This document shows, piece by piece, positions 16,293-24,374 of a stretch of DNA of 64,000 nt. The notes under the pieces are model-generated. The model did not search any database. It was not told where the DNA came from and worked only from the letters and a program-made list of their open reading frames with translations. Source of the DNA: Bradyrhizobium sp. BTAi1 (GTDB taxonomy: Bacteria > Pseudomonadota > Alphaproteobacteria > Rhizobiales > Xanthobacteraceae); NCBI RefSeq assembly GCF_000015165.1, contig NC_009485.1, positions 7,335,501 to 7,399,500 of the forward strand. The letters are read 5' to 3'. The stretch's first letter is position 1. The number at the start of each line of letters is the position of its first letter. A program made the translations under genes and the position numbers.

Positions 16293-17615
16293 TCAGGTGC
16301 CCGAACCCAGGCACTTGTTGGTCTTGACGTTGAAGTTGCCGCACTTCTTGCCGACCCAGTCGCCGATCAGGTCCTTGGAGCCTTCGAGCTCCTTCGACCA
16401 GGCGTCGCCGGGGACCAGGTCCTTGGTCTTGTAGACGACGCTGAACTGGCCATCACCCTTGATCTCGCCGATGAACACCGGCTTGGTGATGTGGTGGTTC
16501 GGCAGCATCTTCGACACGCCGCCGGTCAGGTTCGGAGCCTCGGTGCCGGGCAGCGCATCGATGACCTTGTCGGCGTCGGTCGACTTGACCTTCTCGACCG
16601 CCTTCACCCACATGTTGAAGCCGATCACATGCGCTTCCATCGGGTCGTTGGTGACGCGCTTCGGGTTCTTGGTGTAGGCCTGCCAATCCTTGATGAACTT
16701 CTCGTTGGCCGGGGTCTTGATCGACTCGAAATAGTTCCAGGCGGCGAGATGGCCGACCAGCGGCTTGGTGTCGATGCCGGCGAGCTCTTCCTCACCCACC
16801 GAGAACGCGACCACCGGGATATCCTTGGCCTTGATGCCCTGGTTGCCGAGCTCCTTGTAGAACGGAACGTTGGCGTCGCCGTTAATGGTCGAGACCACGG
16901 CGGTCTTCTTGCCGGCCGAGCCGAACTTCTTGATGTCGGCGACGATCGTCTGCCAGTCGGAGTGACCGAACGGCGTGTAGTTGATCATGATGTCGTCCTG
17001 AGCCACGCCCTTGGACTTCAGGTAGGCTTCCAGGATCTTGTTGGTAGTGCGCGGATAGACGTAGTCGGTGCCGGCCAGCACCCAGCGCTTCACCTTCTCT
17101 TCCTTCATCAGATAGTCGACCGCCGGGATCGCCTGTTGGTTCGGCGCCGCACCGGTGTAGAACACGTTGCGCTCGCTCTCCTCGCCCTCGTACTGGACCG
17201 GGTAGAACAGGATGCTGTTGAGCTCCTTGAACACCGGCAGCACCGACTTGCGCGACACCGAGGTCCAGCAGCCGAACACGACCGCGACCTTGTTCTTGGT
17301 GATCAGCTCGCGCGCCTTCTCGGCGAACAGCGGCCAGTTCGACGCAGGGTCGACCACGACGGCCTCGAGCTTCTTGCCGAGCACGCCGCCCTTCTTGTTC
17401 TGCTCGTCGATCAGGAACAGGATCGTGTCCTTCAGCGTGGTCTCGCTGATCGCCATGGTGCCGGACAGCGAATGCAGAACGCCGATCTTGATGGTGTCGT
17501 CCGCGGCCATCGCCGGGCCGAAGCCGGCAGCGCCAAGTGCCAGGCCGGCAGCAGCAGCCAGCCAGCGACGGCGGCTGAACGGCGCCGTTAATTCCTGAGT
17601 GAGTCGAGTAAGCAT
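16293..17615 (-). CDS. urtA: urea ABC transporter substrate-binding protein UrtA
   Basis: This 440-residue periplasmic binding protein of the Leu/Ile/Val type is specific for urea in this family. The N terminus carries a twin-arginine-like motif (SRRRWLAAAAG, residues 14-24) and a signal peptide ending near AMAA, so Tat export is likely. Typical UrtA stretches are IKIGVLHSLSGTMAISE, FGCWTSVSRKSVLPVFKE, FYPVQYEGEESE and WNYFESI. The C terminus has two cysteines (KKCGNF and NKCLG). It is the first gene of the cluster, preceded by a sigma-54-type promoter. Confidence 0.97.
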   Translation of the reverse strand: MLTRLTQELTAPFSRRRWLAAAAGLALGAAGFGPAMAADDTIKIGVLHSLSGTMAISETTLKDTILFLIDEQNKKGGVLGKKLEAVVVDPASNWPLFAEKARELITKNKVAVVFGCWTSVSRKSVLPVFKELNSILFYPVQYEGEESERNVFYTGAAPNQQAIPAVDYLMKEEKVKRWVLAGTDYVYPRTTNKILEAYLKSKGVAQDDIMINYTPFGHSDWQTIVADIKKFGSAGKKTAVVSTINGDANVPFYKELGNQGIKAKDIPVVAFSVGEEELAGIDTKPLVGHLAAWNYFESIKTPANEKFIKDWQAYTKNPKRVTNDPMEAHVIGFNMWVKAVEKVKSTDADKVIDALPGTEAPNLTGGVSKMLPNHHITKPVFIGEIKGDGQFSVVYKTKDLVPGDAWSKELEGSKDLIGDWVGKKCGNFNVKTNKCLGSGT

Positions 17616-17684
17616 GAGTGAATATCTCCCTGACGCAGACGTGCTTCGCAGCCAAAGCGGCCGGCGGTCTGCGGCGGAAGAATC

Positions 17685-17699
17685 GCAAGAAGCGTGCCA
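17685..17699 (-). promoter_or_regulatory. sigma-54 (-24/-12) promoter of urtA
   Basis: On the minus strand the sequence reads TGGCACG-CTTC-TTGC, matching the RpoN consensus TGGCAC-N5-TTGC with the GG and GC dinucleotides at correct spacing. It lies about 70 bases upstream of the urtA start. Nitrogen-limitation control of urea uptake through RpoN and NtrC is well known in proteobacteria. Confidence 0.75.
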
Positions 17700-17817
17700 C
17701 GCCCCTCACACCGGGTAAGCCATTGAAGGAATATTAAAAATCAGTCCAACCGCGACCGAAGGTCGCAACCGACAGCCCATTTTTTGAGCAGCGAACCTGA
17801 CCAATCGGCCAGCAAGT

Positions 17818-17834
17818 AGCGCCAAATTTGTGCA
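17818..17834 (-). promoter_or_regulatory. candidate NtrC enhancer site
   Basis: The minus strand reads TGCACAAATTTGGCGCT, close to the NtrC consensus TGCAC-C-N5-GG-TGCA (one half perfect, the other with mismatches). It lies about 120 bases upstream of the -24 element, the usual enhancer distance. Suggestive only. Confidence 0.4.
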
Positions 17835-18081
17835 GATTGTTTTGGATGACTAATTTTAAAGCAGCGGGGTACCACCTCGATCGCCACTGCGGTACGCACG
17901 TGGCCTTGAAAGTGGCGCGCAGCTGCTCCATATAGCTGGCAGATCGAGGCGAATCAGCCGGATCTTTGCGAGCCGCGTGTTCTTTAGCTCATCCAGAGCT
18001 TTTGGCTCCGCATCCTCAGCACTCCACAATAGGCGCTCCAAACACGCGGGTGTCTCTAGTCACCCGCCCGCGTCCGGCCCC

Positions 18082-19533
18082 ATGCCGACGAGGGCCTTAT
18101 CCTCATATGGAAAGCCCACGCTTTTGACATCCTTCCAGGATTTTAACCTCGCCGACGCGCTGACGCGCGCGCTGAAGGAAGAAAACTACACCACCCCCAC
18201 CCCGATCCAGGCCCAGACCATCCCGATCGCGCTTCAAGGCCGCGACGTGATCGGCATCGCGCAGACCGGAACCGGCAAGACGGCATCCTTTGCGCTGCCG
18301 ATCCTGCATCGTCTGCTGGAGAACCGCATCAAGCCGCAGCCGAAGACGGCGCGCGTGCTGGTGCTGAGCCCGACCCGCGAGTTGTCGGGCCAGATTCTCG
18401 ACAGCTTCAACACCTATGGCCGTCATATCCGCCTGACCTCGGCGCTTGCCATCGGCGGTGTGCCCATGGGACGCCAGGTCCGCGCTTTGATGCCGGGCGT
18501 CGACGTGCTGGTCGCCACGCCCGGCCGGCTGCTCGACCTCGTTCAGGGCAATGCCCTGAAGCTGACCCAGGTCGAGTTCCTCGTGCTCGATGAAGCAGAC
18601 CGCATGCTCGACATGGGCTTCATCAACGACATCCGAAAGATCGTGGCCAAGCTGCCGATCAAGCGCCAGACCCTGTTCTTCTCGGCGACCATGCCGAAGG
18701 ACATCGCCGAACTGGCCGACGCCATGCTGCGCGATCCCGCGCGGGTGGCGGTGACGCCGGTGTCGTCGACGGTCGAGCGCATCACCCAGCGCGTGATCCA
18801 GGTCGACCACTCCGCCAAGCCGAGCCTGCTGGCCCAGTTGCTCAAGGATGAGCCGGTCAATCGGGCACTGGTGTTCACCCGCACCAAGCACGGGGCCGAC
18901 AAGGTCGTGAAGGGCCTCGAAAAGGCGGGCATTCCGGCTCAGGCCATTCACGGCAACAAGTCGCAGAACCACCGCGAGCGCACCCTGGCAGCGTTCCGCA
19001 CCGGAGAGATCCGCACCCTGGTCGCCACCGATATTGCCGCGCGCGGCATCGACGTCGACGGCGTCAGCCACGTCGTCAACTTCGACCTGCCGAACGTACC
19101 GGAGACCTATGTGCACCGGATCGGGCGCACCGCGCGCGCCGGCGCCGATGGCGTCGCGATCTCGCTGGTGGCGGGAGCGGACGAACTGTCCTACCTGCGG
19201 GACATCGAGCGGCTGACCAAGACCACGCTGCCGCGCGAGGATCGCCGGACGCCGGGTCACCGCGACGCGGCGCCCGCCGGCCAGCCCCAGCGTCCTGGCG
19301 GCCGCCCTGGCATGCAGAATGCGCGGGCCAATGATGGTGGCAACGCCGCAAAAGGCCCTCGCCGTCGTCGGCGTTCCAATGCTAAGATGCCGGCTCTGCC
19401 AGGCAATCGTCAGGAGCCCAACCGACCGTCGCAAGGCGGCGGCAAGTCCGGGTCGATTCAAGGCGTTGCATTCCTGCATCGCGAAGGCAGACCCAAAAAC
19501 CACGCTCATAACCGCAACCAACGGCCAAACTAG
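18082..19533 (+). CDS. DEAD-box ATP-dependent RNA helicase
   Basis: This RNA helicase of the RhlE/CsdA-like group has the full motif set: Q-motif TPTPIQAQTIP, motif I AQTGTGKT, Ia PTRELSGQ, TPGRLLDL, II DEAD, III SAT, then the C-terminal domain motifs ATDIAARGID (V) and HRIGRTARA (VI). A basic, Pro/Gly/Asn-rich tail of about 110 residues follows and probably contacts RNA. The start is uncertain: ATG 18082 is possible, but TTG 18124 with GGAAAG about 10 bases upstream begins exactly at the conserved TSFQDF. It is followed 24 bases later by an IF-1 paralog and then cspA, suggesting a cold-adaptation role. Confidence 0.92.
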   Translation: MPTRALSSYGKPTLLTSFQDFNLADALTRALKEENYTTPTPIQAQTIPIALQGRDVIGIAQTGTGKTASFALPILHRLLENRIKPQPKTARVLVLSPTRELSGQILDSFNTYGRHIRLTSALAIGGVPMGRQVRALMPGVDVLVATPGRLLDLVQGNALKLTQVEFLVLDEADRMLDMGFINDIRKIVAKLPIKRQTLFFSATMPKDIAELADAMLRDPARVAVTPVSSTVERITQRVIQVDHSAKPSLLAQLLKDEPVNRALVFTRTKHGADKVVKGLEKAGIPAQAIHGNKSQNHRERTLAAFRTGEIRTLVATDIAARGIDVDGVSHVVNFDLPNVPETYVHRIGRTARAGADGVAISLVAGADELSYLRDIERLTKTTLPREDRRTPGHRDAAPAGQPQRPGGRPGMQNARANDGGNAAKGPRRRRRSNAKMPALPGNRQEPNRPSQGGGKSGSIQGVAFLHREGRPKNHAHNRNQRPN

Positions 19534-19557
19534 ACGTCTATCGATCTGGAGAGAGAC

Positions 19558-19848
19558 ATGGCTAAGGAAGAGCTGATCCAGTTCGAAGGGCTGGTCACCG
19601 AAATCCTTCCCGACGCGCGCTACCGGGTTCAACTCGATGCGGGGCACGAAATCGTTGCCTACACCGCGGGCAAGATGAAAAAGAATCGCATCAAGACGCT
19701 GGCGGGCGACCGCGTGACCGTCGAGATGTCGCCCTACGATCTGGAAAAGGGCCGCCTCATCTTCCGTCACAAGGATGAGCGGCCCAGCAGCCCAGGCGGT
19801 CCTCCACGTGGTGCGCCGCAGCGCGGCGGGCAGTTCCGCCGCCGCTGA
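19558..19848 (+). CDS. infA: IF-1-like translation initiation factor with Arg/Gly-rich tail
   Basis: This 96-residue S1-fold protein has residues 1-72 matching translation initiation factor IF-1 ([20 protein letters not shown], then [20 protein letters not shown] and [12 protein letters not shown]). It has an extra C-terminal tail of about 24 residues rich in Pro, Gly and Arg that ordinary IF-1 lacks. Such tailed IF-1 paralogs next to DEAD-box helicases are known in rhizobia. It may act as an RNA chaperone or a cold-specific factor rather than the housekeeping IF-1, so the gene symbol is given for the family only. Confidence 0.88.
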   Translation: MAKEELIQFEGLVTEILPDARYRVQLDAGHEIVAYTAGKMKKNRIKTLAGDRVTVEMSPYDLEKGRLIFRHKDERPSSPGGPPRGAPQRGGQFRRR

Positions 19849-20147
19849 ACGGTCAGTGCTCAGTCCAGGGTGGAACATTATTTCACCCTCTCGCGGCATG
19901 ATTATCTCTTGCGCAATGAGCGCGCCGGTCCTCGGCCGGCGCGCAAAAAATCGTGCGCGCGCGCGCAGCTCAGGATTGTTTTGCGGCCCCATTTCCAATA
20001 GAATATGCGGCAATCGATTTTCGGCCGGACGAGATTAGCTATTACCGGTACAGCCGGTTCAGACGCTGACGACCCTTCCAAAAATTCGATCTAACCAGCC
20101 CAGGATCCTGGGTTACGCATTTGATATCTGAGAAGGGAACTACCCCC
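19849..20147 (+). other. long cspA leader region
   Basis: About 300 gene-free bases before cspA include a stable hairpin (GCGCGCCGG...CCGGCGCGC, about 19920-19944) and an alternating GC run. Long 5' leaders that refold with temperature are known for cold-shock genes. I infer a leader here but cannot show its start. Confidence 0.45.
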
Positions 20148-20360
20148 GTGAGCATGGGAACCGTGAAGTGGTTTAACGCAACCAAGGGCTACGGCTTCAT
20201 TCAGCCGGATGACGGCGGCAACGACGTGTTCGTGCACATCAGCGCCGTCGAGCGCGCCGGTCTCGGCACGCTGCGCGAAGGCCAGAAGATCTCCTACGAG
20301 ATCGTGGCCGATCGTCGTTCGGGCAAGTCGTCGGCCGACAACCTCCGCGCAGCCAGCTAA
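20148..20360 (+). CDS. cspA: cold-shock protein CspA family
   Basis: This protein of about 70 residues has a single cold-shock domain. RNP1 is [10 protein letters not shown] and RNP2 is VFVHISAV, with the typical [10 protein letters not shown] start. It binds single-stranded RNA and DNA and melts RNA structure. GTG 20148, about 10 bases after AAGGGA, gives the usual MSMGTVKW start; the ATG two codons later is the alternative. A strong terminator follows. It forms a functional set with the upstream helicase and IF-1 paralog. Confidence 0.95.
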   Translation: MSMGTVKWFNATKGYGFIQPDDGGNDVFVHISAVERAGLGTLREGQKISYEIVADRRSGKSSADNLRAAS

Positions 20361-20433
20361 GCTGGCGACGTTGAAGGCGGCGGGTCAGTTTCGACCCGCT
20401 CGGCCCAGCTGACAAAGCTGCAAGTCAAAAAAA

Positions 20434-20459
20434 GAAGGCCGCGTCGAGCGGCCTTTTTC
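20434..20459 (+). terminator. rho-independent terminator of cspA
   Basis: AAGGCCGC and GCGGCCTT form a perfect stem around a 5-base loop, followed by TTTTT. It is flanked by A-rich sequence on the 5' side, so it could also work for the convergent minus-strand gene. Confidence 0.9.
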
Positions 20460-20521
20460 ATGTTCGATGTTGATGAGGTTGCGAAGGTCGGCCTGCGACG
20501 ACGCGGCGGCTGGCTAAGCGC

Positions 20522-20580
20522 TTTGTTTGAGCATGATATCTGCGGAAAGCCGGTTTCCGCCTTTCCGGATCATGCTCTAG
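20522..20580. repeat. GAGCATGATC-type palindromic repeat, copy 2
   Basis: This imperfect palindrome has arms GAGCATGATA and GATCATGCTC and is closely similar to 3261-3315. As in copy 1, its right end GCTCTAG supplies the TAG stop codon of the convergent minus-strand gene. Confidence 0.7.
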
Positions 20581-21131
20581 CAACTCGTCTTCGGACTGTA
20601 GAACACGCAGGTCGACTGCCGCGGGCGGGTGTAGGCGACATCGCTGAGCTTGATGCCGGTCTTCGCCATCACATAGCCGATCGTCGGCACATATTGATAG
20701 TTGACCTCGCTGAAGATCAGGTAGGTGCCGCTGACCAGCAGGTCGGCCGGCACACCGACCGTGGTGCCTGACGAGCGCGGGGCCGATCCCTTGCTCCACA
20801 TCACGGTGGCCTGCATCGTCTTGGGGTCGACATAGAGCTCAGTGATCGTCGCGTTCACCGGCGTCGTCGAATAGGGGTACATGATGCCAGTCGACGCAGC
20901 GAAGAAATTCGACATGTCGGAGTCCCCGACAGAGGTCGACTGAGAGGTCAGATCGGACAGGGTCCGCGCCATCAACGTGACCTTGCGATCGACGGCGATC
21001 CCCGAGCAGAACTCCACTGTACCGAAGAACATCACCAGCATCAGCGGGACAATGAAGGCGAATTCTGTGGCGGCGATCCCCCGCTTGTCGGCCCCGAAAG
21101 CGCCGAGGCGGCGAAGCAGGCGGTCGCCCAT
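20577..21131 (-). CDS. TadE-like pilus assembly pseudopilin
   Basis: This protein of about 184 residues starts with a short basic segment and the TadE-like motif GIAATEFAFIVPLMLVMFFGTVEF, a single N-terminal helix with the conserved Glu of TadE/TadF pseudopilins. A periplasmic domain follows with two C-terminal cysteines. It assembles with the Tad machinery encoded nearby. Start choice is ambiguous: ATG 21131 with GGGAG six bases upstream, or ATG 21161 with AAGGTG. The TAG stop falls inside a dispersed palindromic repeat. Confidence 0.85.
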   Translation of the reverse strand: MGDRLLRRLGAFGADKRGIAATEFAFIVPLMLVMFFGTVEFCSGIAVDRKVTLMARTLSDLTSQSTSVGDSDMSNFFAASTGIMYPYSTTPVNATITELYVDPKTMQATVMWSKGSAPRSSGTTVGVPADLLVSGTYLIFSEVNYQYVPTIGYVMAKTGIKLSDVAYTRPRQSTCVFYSPKTSC

Positions 21132-21180
21132 CGAAGCTCCCGGTCTTTTTGCACAATGCATGATGGACACCTTGGCGGTC

Positions 21181-21720
21181 TTATGAATACGGCTCGTTCT
21201 TGAAGGCGGCCGTTCCAACCAGCAGCCGCTTGCTGCCCGAGAGGTTTGCGATGTTGTAGCCAAGCCCGGTCACGAAGATCGGCCATTGATAGAACAGCCG
21301 GACCACGACGATGTCTCCGGCGGCGCCTGGGCTGTAGGTCATGTTGTTGACGAAGTTGCCGGAATTATCGATCTGGCTGCTGATCGAGACGTCGGCGAAC
21401 TTCGAGTAGCTCTTCACGTCGATATAGATCTTGTTGCAGTCGAACAGCGCCGGCACCTGGTTGCAGACATAGCTCGCAAACTGGGACTGCGTATACGACC
21501 CCTGCTGCGCCTGCCCGGTGAGGATCATGCGCGCCGAATCCTGCGTGATGGTTTCGAGCACCTGACCGGCAAAGAACATCAGGGCCGTTTCGATGATCGC
21601 GAACAGCAGCGCGAAGAAGATCGGCGCCACCAGAGCGAATTCGAGCGCGGCGGAGGCCCGCCGATTGCGCCGAAAACGTCGCAAAAGGCTGCGCAACGAG
21701 GCGATCGAGGACGATTGCAT
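21181..21720 (-). CDS. tadE: TadE family pseudopilin
   Basis: This 179-residue protein has a basic N terminus followed by ASAALEFALVAPIFFALLFAIIETALMFF, the TadE signature with the conserved Glu at the fifth position of the helix. The periplasmic part contains two cysteines. It lies directly upstream of a second TadE-like gene on the same strand, so the pair probably forms one transcript with the minor pseudopilins TadE and TadF of the type IVb pilus. Confidence 0.88.
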   Translation of the reverse strand: MQSSSIASLRSLLRRFRRNRRASAALEFALVAPIFFALLFAIIETALMFFAGQVLETITQDSARMILTGQAQQGSYTQSQFASYVCNQVPALFDCNKIYIDVKSYSKFADVSISSQIDNSGNFVNNMTYSPGAAGDIVVVRLFYQWPIFVTGLGYNIANLSGSKRLLVGTAAFKNEPYS

Positions 21721-22017
21721 GGGTTCATCCGATTTGAGGGAGGCACGTCAACCTGGGTGAAAGAAATAGCGGAAACTTGTTGGGAAAGAGTTTCCTACGA
21801 AACGGACGAGGTGGGGCGGCGCGTCAACGATCCGCTAACCATGTGTCGAGATTGCCACGATCGTTCGTCATCCCGGCAGGCCTCATTGCGAGAGAAGGTC
21901 TCGCGGCAGAGATTTGCGCGGATCACCCATGCACCACGACGCGCAGCGCAAGGCGGCAATACGCCTCGCGCGATGCAGAACGCTGGTAGCGTGGCGCCGG
22001 CGGCGGCGCTGCTGGCG

Positions 22018-22518
22018 TCAATTGGCCTTGGGGCCGGATGCGGCGCTGCCGCTCGCCGTGCTGGACATCGTTCCGGCCTGCTCGAGCACCGACTTGAAGT
22101 AATTGTCACCGTCTCCCAGCGTCACCCGACGCTGGCACACAGGCATACAGCTATACGTCTCACGATCGACGCCGCGATACACCGTCACCAGCCTGTCGGT
22201 CGGACCAGCCACCTGGATCTGGCGATCGACCAGCACCTGGCCGCCGCGGTCCATCGCAATGAAGTTCGTCGCCCCGTAGCTCTTGCCCGTGACGACGATG
22301 ATGCCGCCGCTCTGCAGAGTGACATCCGCGATCATGGGGTTGCCGACCACCAGGGTGGCGACCCTGTCGGGCAGCTTGACCAGTTTCGCCTGATCGACAT
22401 TCACGGCGATGGCCGGATCGGGATCGGCCGACGCCGCGGCAGGCCACAGCAGCATCGCGGCCACGCAAGCGCGCCATGCCAGGGAAAGATGAGGACGACA
22501 CCACACACTGAACGACAT
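22018..22518 (-). CDS. orphan CpaC/RcpA N-terminal (pilus assembly N-domain) protein
   Basis: This protein of about 166 residues has a signal peptide (ending PAAASA) and one domain matching the N-terminal region of Tad secretins: VDQAKLVKLPDRVATLVVGNP, DVTLQSGGIIVVTGKSYGATNF and a GG-x-VLVDRQIQV strand. The secretin channel part is absent. The C-terminal part has a cysteine pair (SCMPVCQR). The full secretin CpaC is encoded at 25858. This short protein may interact with the secretin ring or act as a periplasmic adaptor. Start at 22518 or six codons earlier. Confidence 0.78.
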   Translation of the reverse strand: MSFSVWCRPHLSLAWRACVAAMLLWPAAASADPDPAIAVNVDQAKLVKLPDRVATLVVGNPMIADVTLQSGGIIVVTGKSYGATNFIAMDRGGQVLVDRQIQVAGPTDRLVTVYRGVDRETYSCMPVCQRRVTLGDGDNYFKSVLEQAGTMSSTASGSAASGPKAN

Positions 22519-22653
22519 TCTGGAACCCCGGGACATTGACGAGCCGTCTCAAGCGATACGCAGCGGTGACGGCGCCCGACGCGGCAAATCTGCGCTCAAT
22601 TGGTGAACGATCTGCAAACGTTGCCCACTCGCCTTAAGCCTGCGGGCCGGCGT

Positions 22654-23493
22654 TCAGCGGCGGAAGGGAAAGACAAGCTGGCCGGCGAATTCGCCAGGCA
22701 TCGCGGCTTCATCCTTGCCGTAGTTCTCCGGCAGTCGACCTTCCGGCATCCGGAACGTCCCGAACAGAATGTCCCAAAGCGGGAAGGTGCCGGCAAAGTT
22801 CGTGTTGCCGCCCTCTTCGATCGCGGTGTGGTGCCAGCGATGGAAGACCGGAGTTGCCAGGACATATTTGAAGGGTCCGAGCGTCCAGTTGAGGTTGGCG
22901 TGCACGAAGGCCGAATGGAACGTCGTGAACGGACCGACCCAGATCATCACATTCGGCGAGATGCCGGCCATCAGCAGGATCACGTCGACGGCGATCGTGC
23001 CGAGGATCAGGTTGATGGGATGAAACCGCGCCGCCGAAATCCATTCAAGGTCCTCGGAGGAGTGATGGACGGCATGATATTTCCAGAACTCGCCGCCATG
23101 GAACAGCCGGTGCGTCCAATACAGCATGAAGTCGGCGAGCACGATGAACAGCAGACCTTGCAGCCATTCCGGCAGCTGAGCCAGCGGCCCATGGCCATTT
23201 TCATAGAACGCGATCAACTCGTCTGCGTCGTGGATCTTGAACACCACGCCTGCCCCGAGCACGAGCAACCCGATGCGCAGCACACGCGCGAACACCGGCA
23301 CGAAGAACCAATAGACCATGTCGGTGACGAGCTCGCGCTTCTGCCACCACGGCTTGCCGGGATTGCAGGCCCAGAAATGGCTCAGGACCGAAAAGACCAC
23401 AGCGAGTGCAAGGGTGATCGGCAGCACCTTCTCGATGGTCTGGCCGAGCATCAGTGCGACTTCCCATGGCAGACCGGACATCACGTGCCTCAT
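22654..23493 (-). CDS. sterol desaturase / fatty acid hydroxylase superfamily protein
   Basis: This 279-residue membrane protein has several hydrophobic segments and the eight-His di-iron pattern of the family: HRLFH, HAVHHS and, near the C terminus, HRWHH, with additional His in FHPIN and FHSAFVHANLNW. Such enzymes hydroxylate or desaturate lipids or sterol-like compounds; the substrate is not deducible. It is transcribed away from the pilin gene and does not belong to the Tad machinery by family. ATG 23493 with GGGAAAG upstream is preferred; ATG 23481 is possible. Confidence 0.88.
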   Translation of the reverse strand: MRHVMSGLPWEVALMLGQTIEKVLPITLALAVVFSVLSHFWACNPGKPWWQKRELVTDMVYWFFVPVFARVLRIGLLVLGAGVVFKIHDADELIAFYENGHGPLAQLPEWLQGLLFIVLADFMLYWTHRLFHGGEFWKYHAVHHSSEDLEWISAARFHPINLILGTIAVDVILLMAGISPNVMIWVGPFTTFHSAFVHANLNWTLGPFKYVLATPVFHRWHHTAIEEGGNTNFAGTFPLWDILFGTFRMPEGRLPENYGKDEAAMPGEFAGQLVFPFRR

Positions 23494-23900
23494 TTCATGA
23501 ACTTTCCCGAGGCGTACTCCGTCGCGCTTAAGGAGCCGTGAACCCACAGCGCGTGGGTGCTCACCGGGAGCGCAAGACGCGGATGGAAGAAATGCCGGAA
23601 AGAAGTGTGCGCATGACGGCGCATCGCATCTCGACATCGCGCTGCGCGAGGCGCCGCCGGCTGCGCGGAACCACCTCATCGAAGATGGACTCAGATGTGA
23701 TTGCGCAATGTTTCAACTTTTCTTCGTGCGCTTCATTCGAAATTTACTCTGCGCAATAACAGGCATTTGTCGCCGTGTTTCATCGACCGAATTAACTACG
23801 CCGAAATGCCTGCTGCCTAGGGTAGCCGCATGGTCACGGTGCTGAGAACGCCGCAACGACCAGATCATGTTCGACCAGCCACGTGTACATGGAGTTACCT
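23494..23900. other. divergent region upstream of the flp pilin gene
   Basis: About 400 bases show no gene that I can support. They contain a perfect 8-bp inverted repeat, AGGCATTT (23761-23768) and AAATGCCT (23804-23811), about 90 bases before the pilin start. This could be a regulator site or the arms of a loop. The region is more AT-rich than its neighbours. Confidence 0.5.
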
Positions 23901-24065
23901 ATGAAGAATCTGCTTGCTCGCTTCGTGAAGGATGAATCCGGCGCGACCGCCATCGAGTACGGCCTGATCGCTGCCGGCATCTCGCTCGCGATCATTGCCG
24001 CCGTGAACGGTCTCGGCACCAGCCTGAGCTCCAAGTTCTCGTCGATCAACTCGTCGCTGAAGTAA
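23901..24065 (+). CDS. flp: Flp/Fap type IVb pilin
   Basis: This 54-residue prepilin has a short basic leader (MKNLLARFVKDESG) and then ATAIEYGLIAAGISLAIIAAV. The cleavage site is Gly-Ala, with the conserved Glu at +5 and Tyr at +6 found in all Flp pilins. Processing by the prepilin peptidase encoded at 24375 would release a mature pilin of about 40 residues. GGAG lies 7 bases upstream of the ATG. A strong terminator follows, consistent with a highly expressed single-gene transcript. Confidence 0.96.
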   Translation: MKNLLARFVKDESGATAIEYGLIAAGISLAIIAAVNGLGTSLSSKFSSINSSLK

Positions 24066-24085
24066 GCGGTCGTCACGATCGAGCA

Positions 24086-24119
24086 AAAAGGCCCCGGCGA
24101 TCCGGGGCCTTTATTGTTT
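24086..24119 (+). terminator. rho-independent terminator after flp
   Basis: AAGGCCCCGG and CCGGGGCCTT form a perfect 10-bp stem with a 4-base loop, followed by TTATTGTTTT. It separates the pilin message from the downstream assembly genes. Confidence 0.92.
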
Positions 24120-24147
24120 TGGCGTTCTTTTCCGGTGGCGTTCAGTC

Positions 24148-24282
24148 ATGCGTAACCACGTTCTGCCGGCCGGCGCGTCCAGGCGCTCCCTTGGTCGGAC
24201 CGATGCGACGATGCGCTGGGTATGTCTCGCACTCGGCCTGTCCATCATCGTTCTCACCGCCCGCATCGTCAGCATCTGGTGA
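24148..24282 (+). CDS. possible 44-residue single-helix membrane protein
   Basis: A short open frame (ATG 24148, stop 24280-24282) has a GGTGG sequence about 9 bases upstream. The N-terminal half is basic and polar. Residues about 24-43 form one hydrophobic helix (WVCLALGLSIIVLTARIV). It lies between the flp terminator and cpaA. It resembles no family I know and could be a small accessory of pilus biogenesis or a chance frame. Confidence 0.4.
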   Translation: MRNHVLPAGASRRSLGRTDATMRWVCLALGLSIIVLTARIVSIW

Positions 24283-24374
24283 AGCCGGCCGCCGTGCTCC
24301 GGCCGTGGCAGCCGTTTTCTGATCATTTAGGTCTTGCCGCTACCGTCGCGTGACCGCCCACCCGCGCCGCTCCA

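Larger units (their letters stand above)
17616..18081. other. divergent regulatory region of urtA and the helicase gene
   Basis: About 465 bases contain the sigma-54-type promoter and candidate NtrC site for urtA on the minus strand and the promoter region of the plus-strand DEAD-box helicase. Short frames here resemble nothing. Around 17730-17870 the sequence is more AT-rich than its surroundings, as expected for a regulatory region. Confidence 0.6.

Noticed and set aside
19920-19944. Intrinsic terminator after the IF-1 paralog
   Set aside because: The stem is followed by A residues on the plus strand, and on the minus strand the T-run precedes the stem; it is kept only as a leader hairpin.
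18103-20013. Long minus-strand open frame opposite the helicase and IF-1 genes
   Set aside because: It shadows two genes with clear family motifs; no similarity to any protein family was seen.
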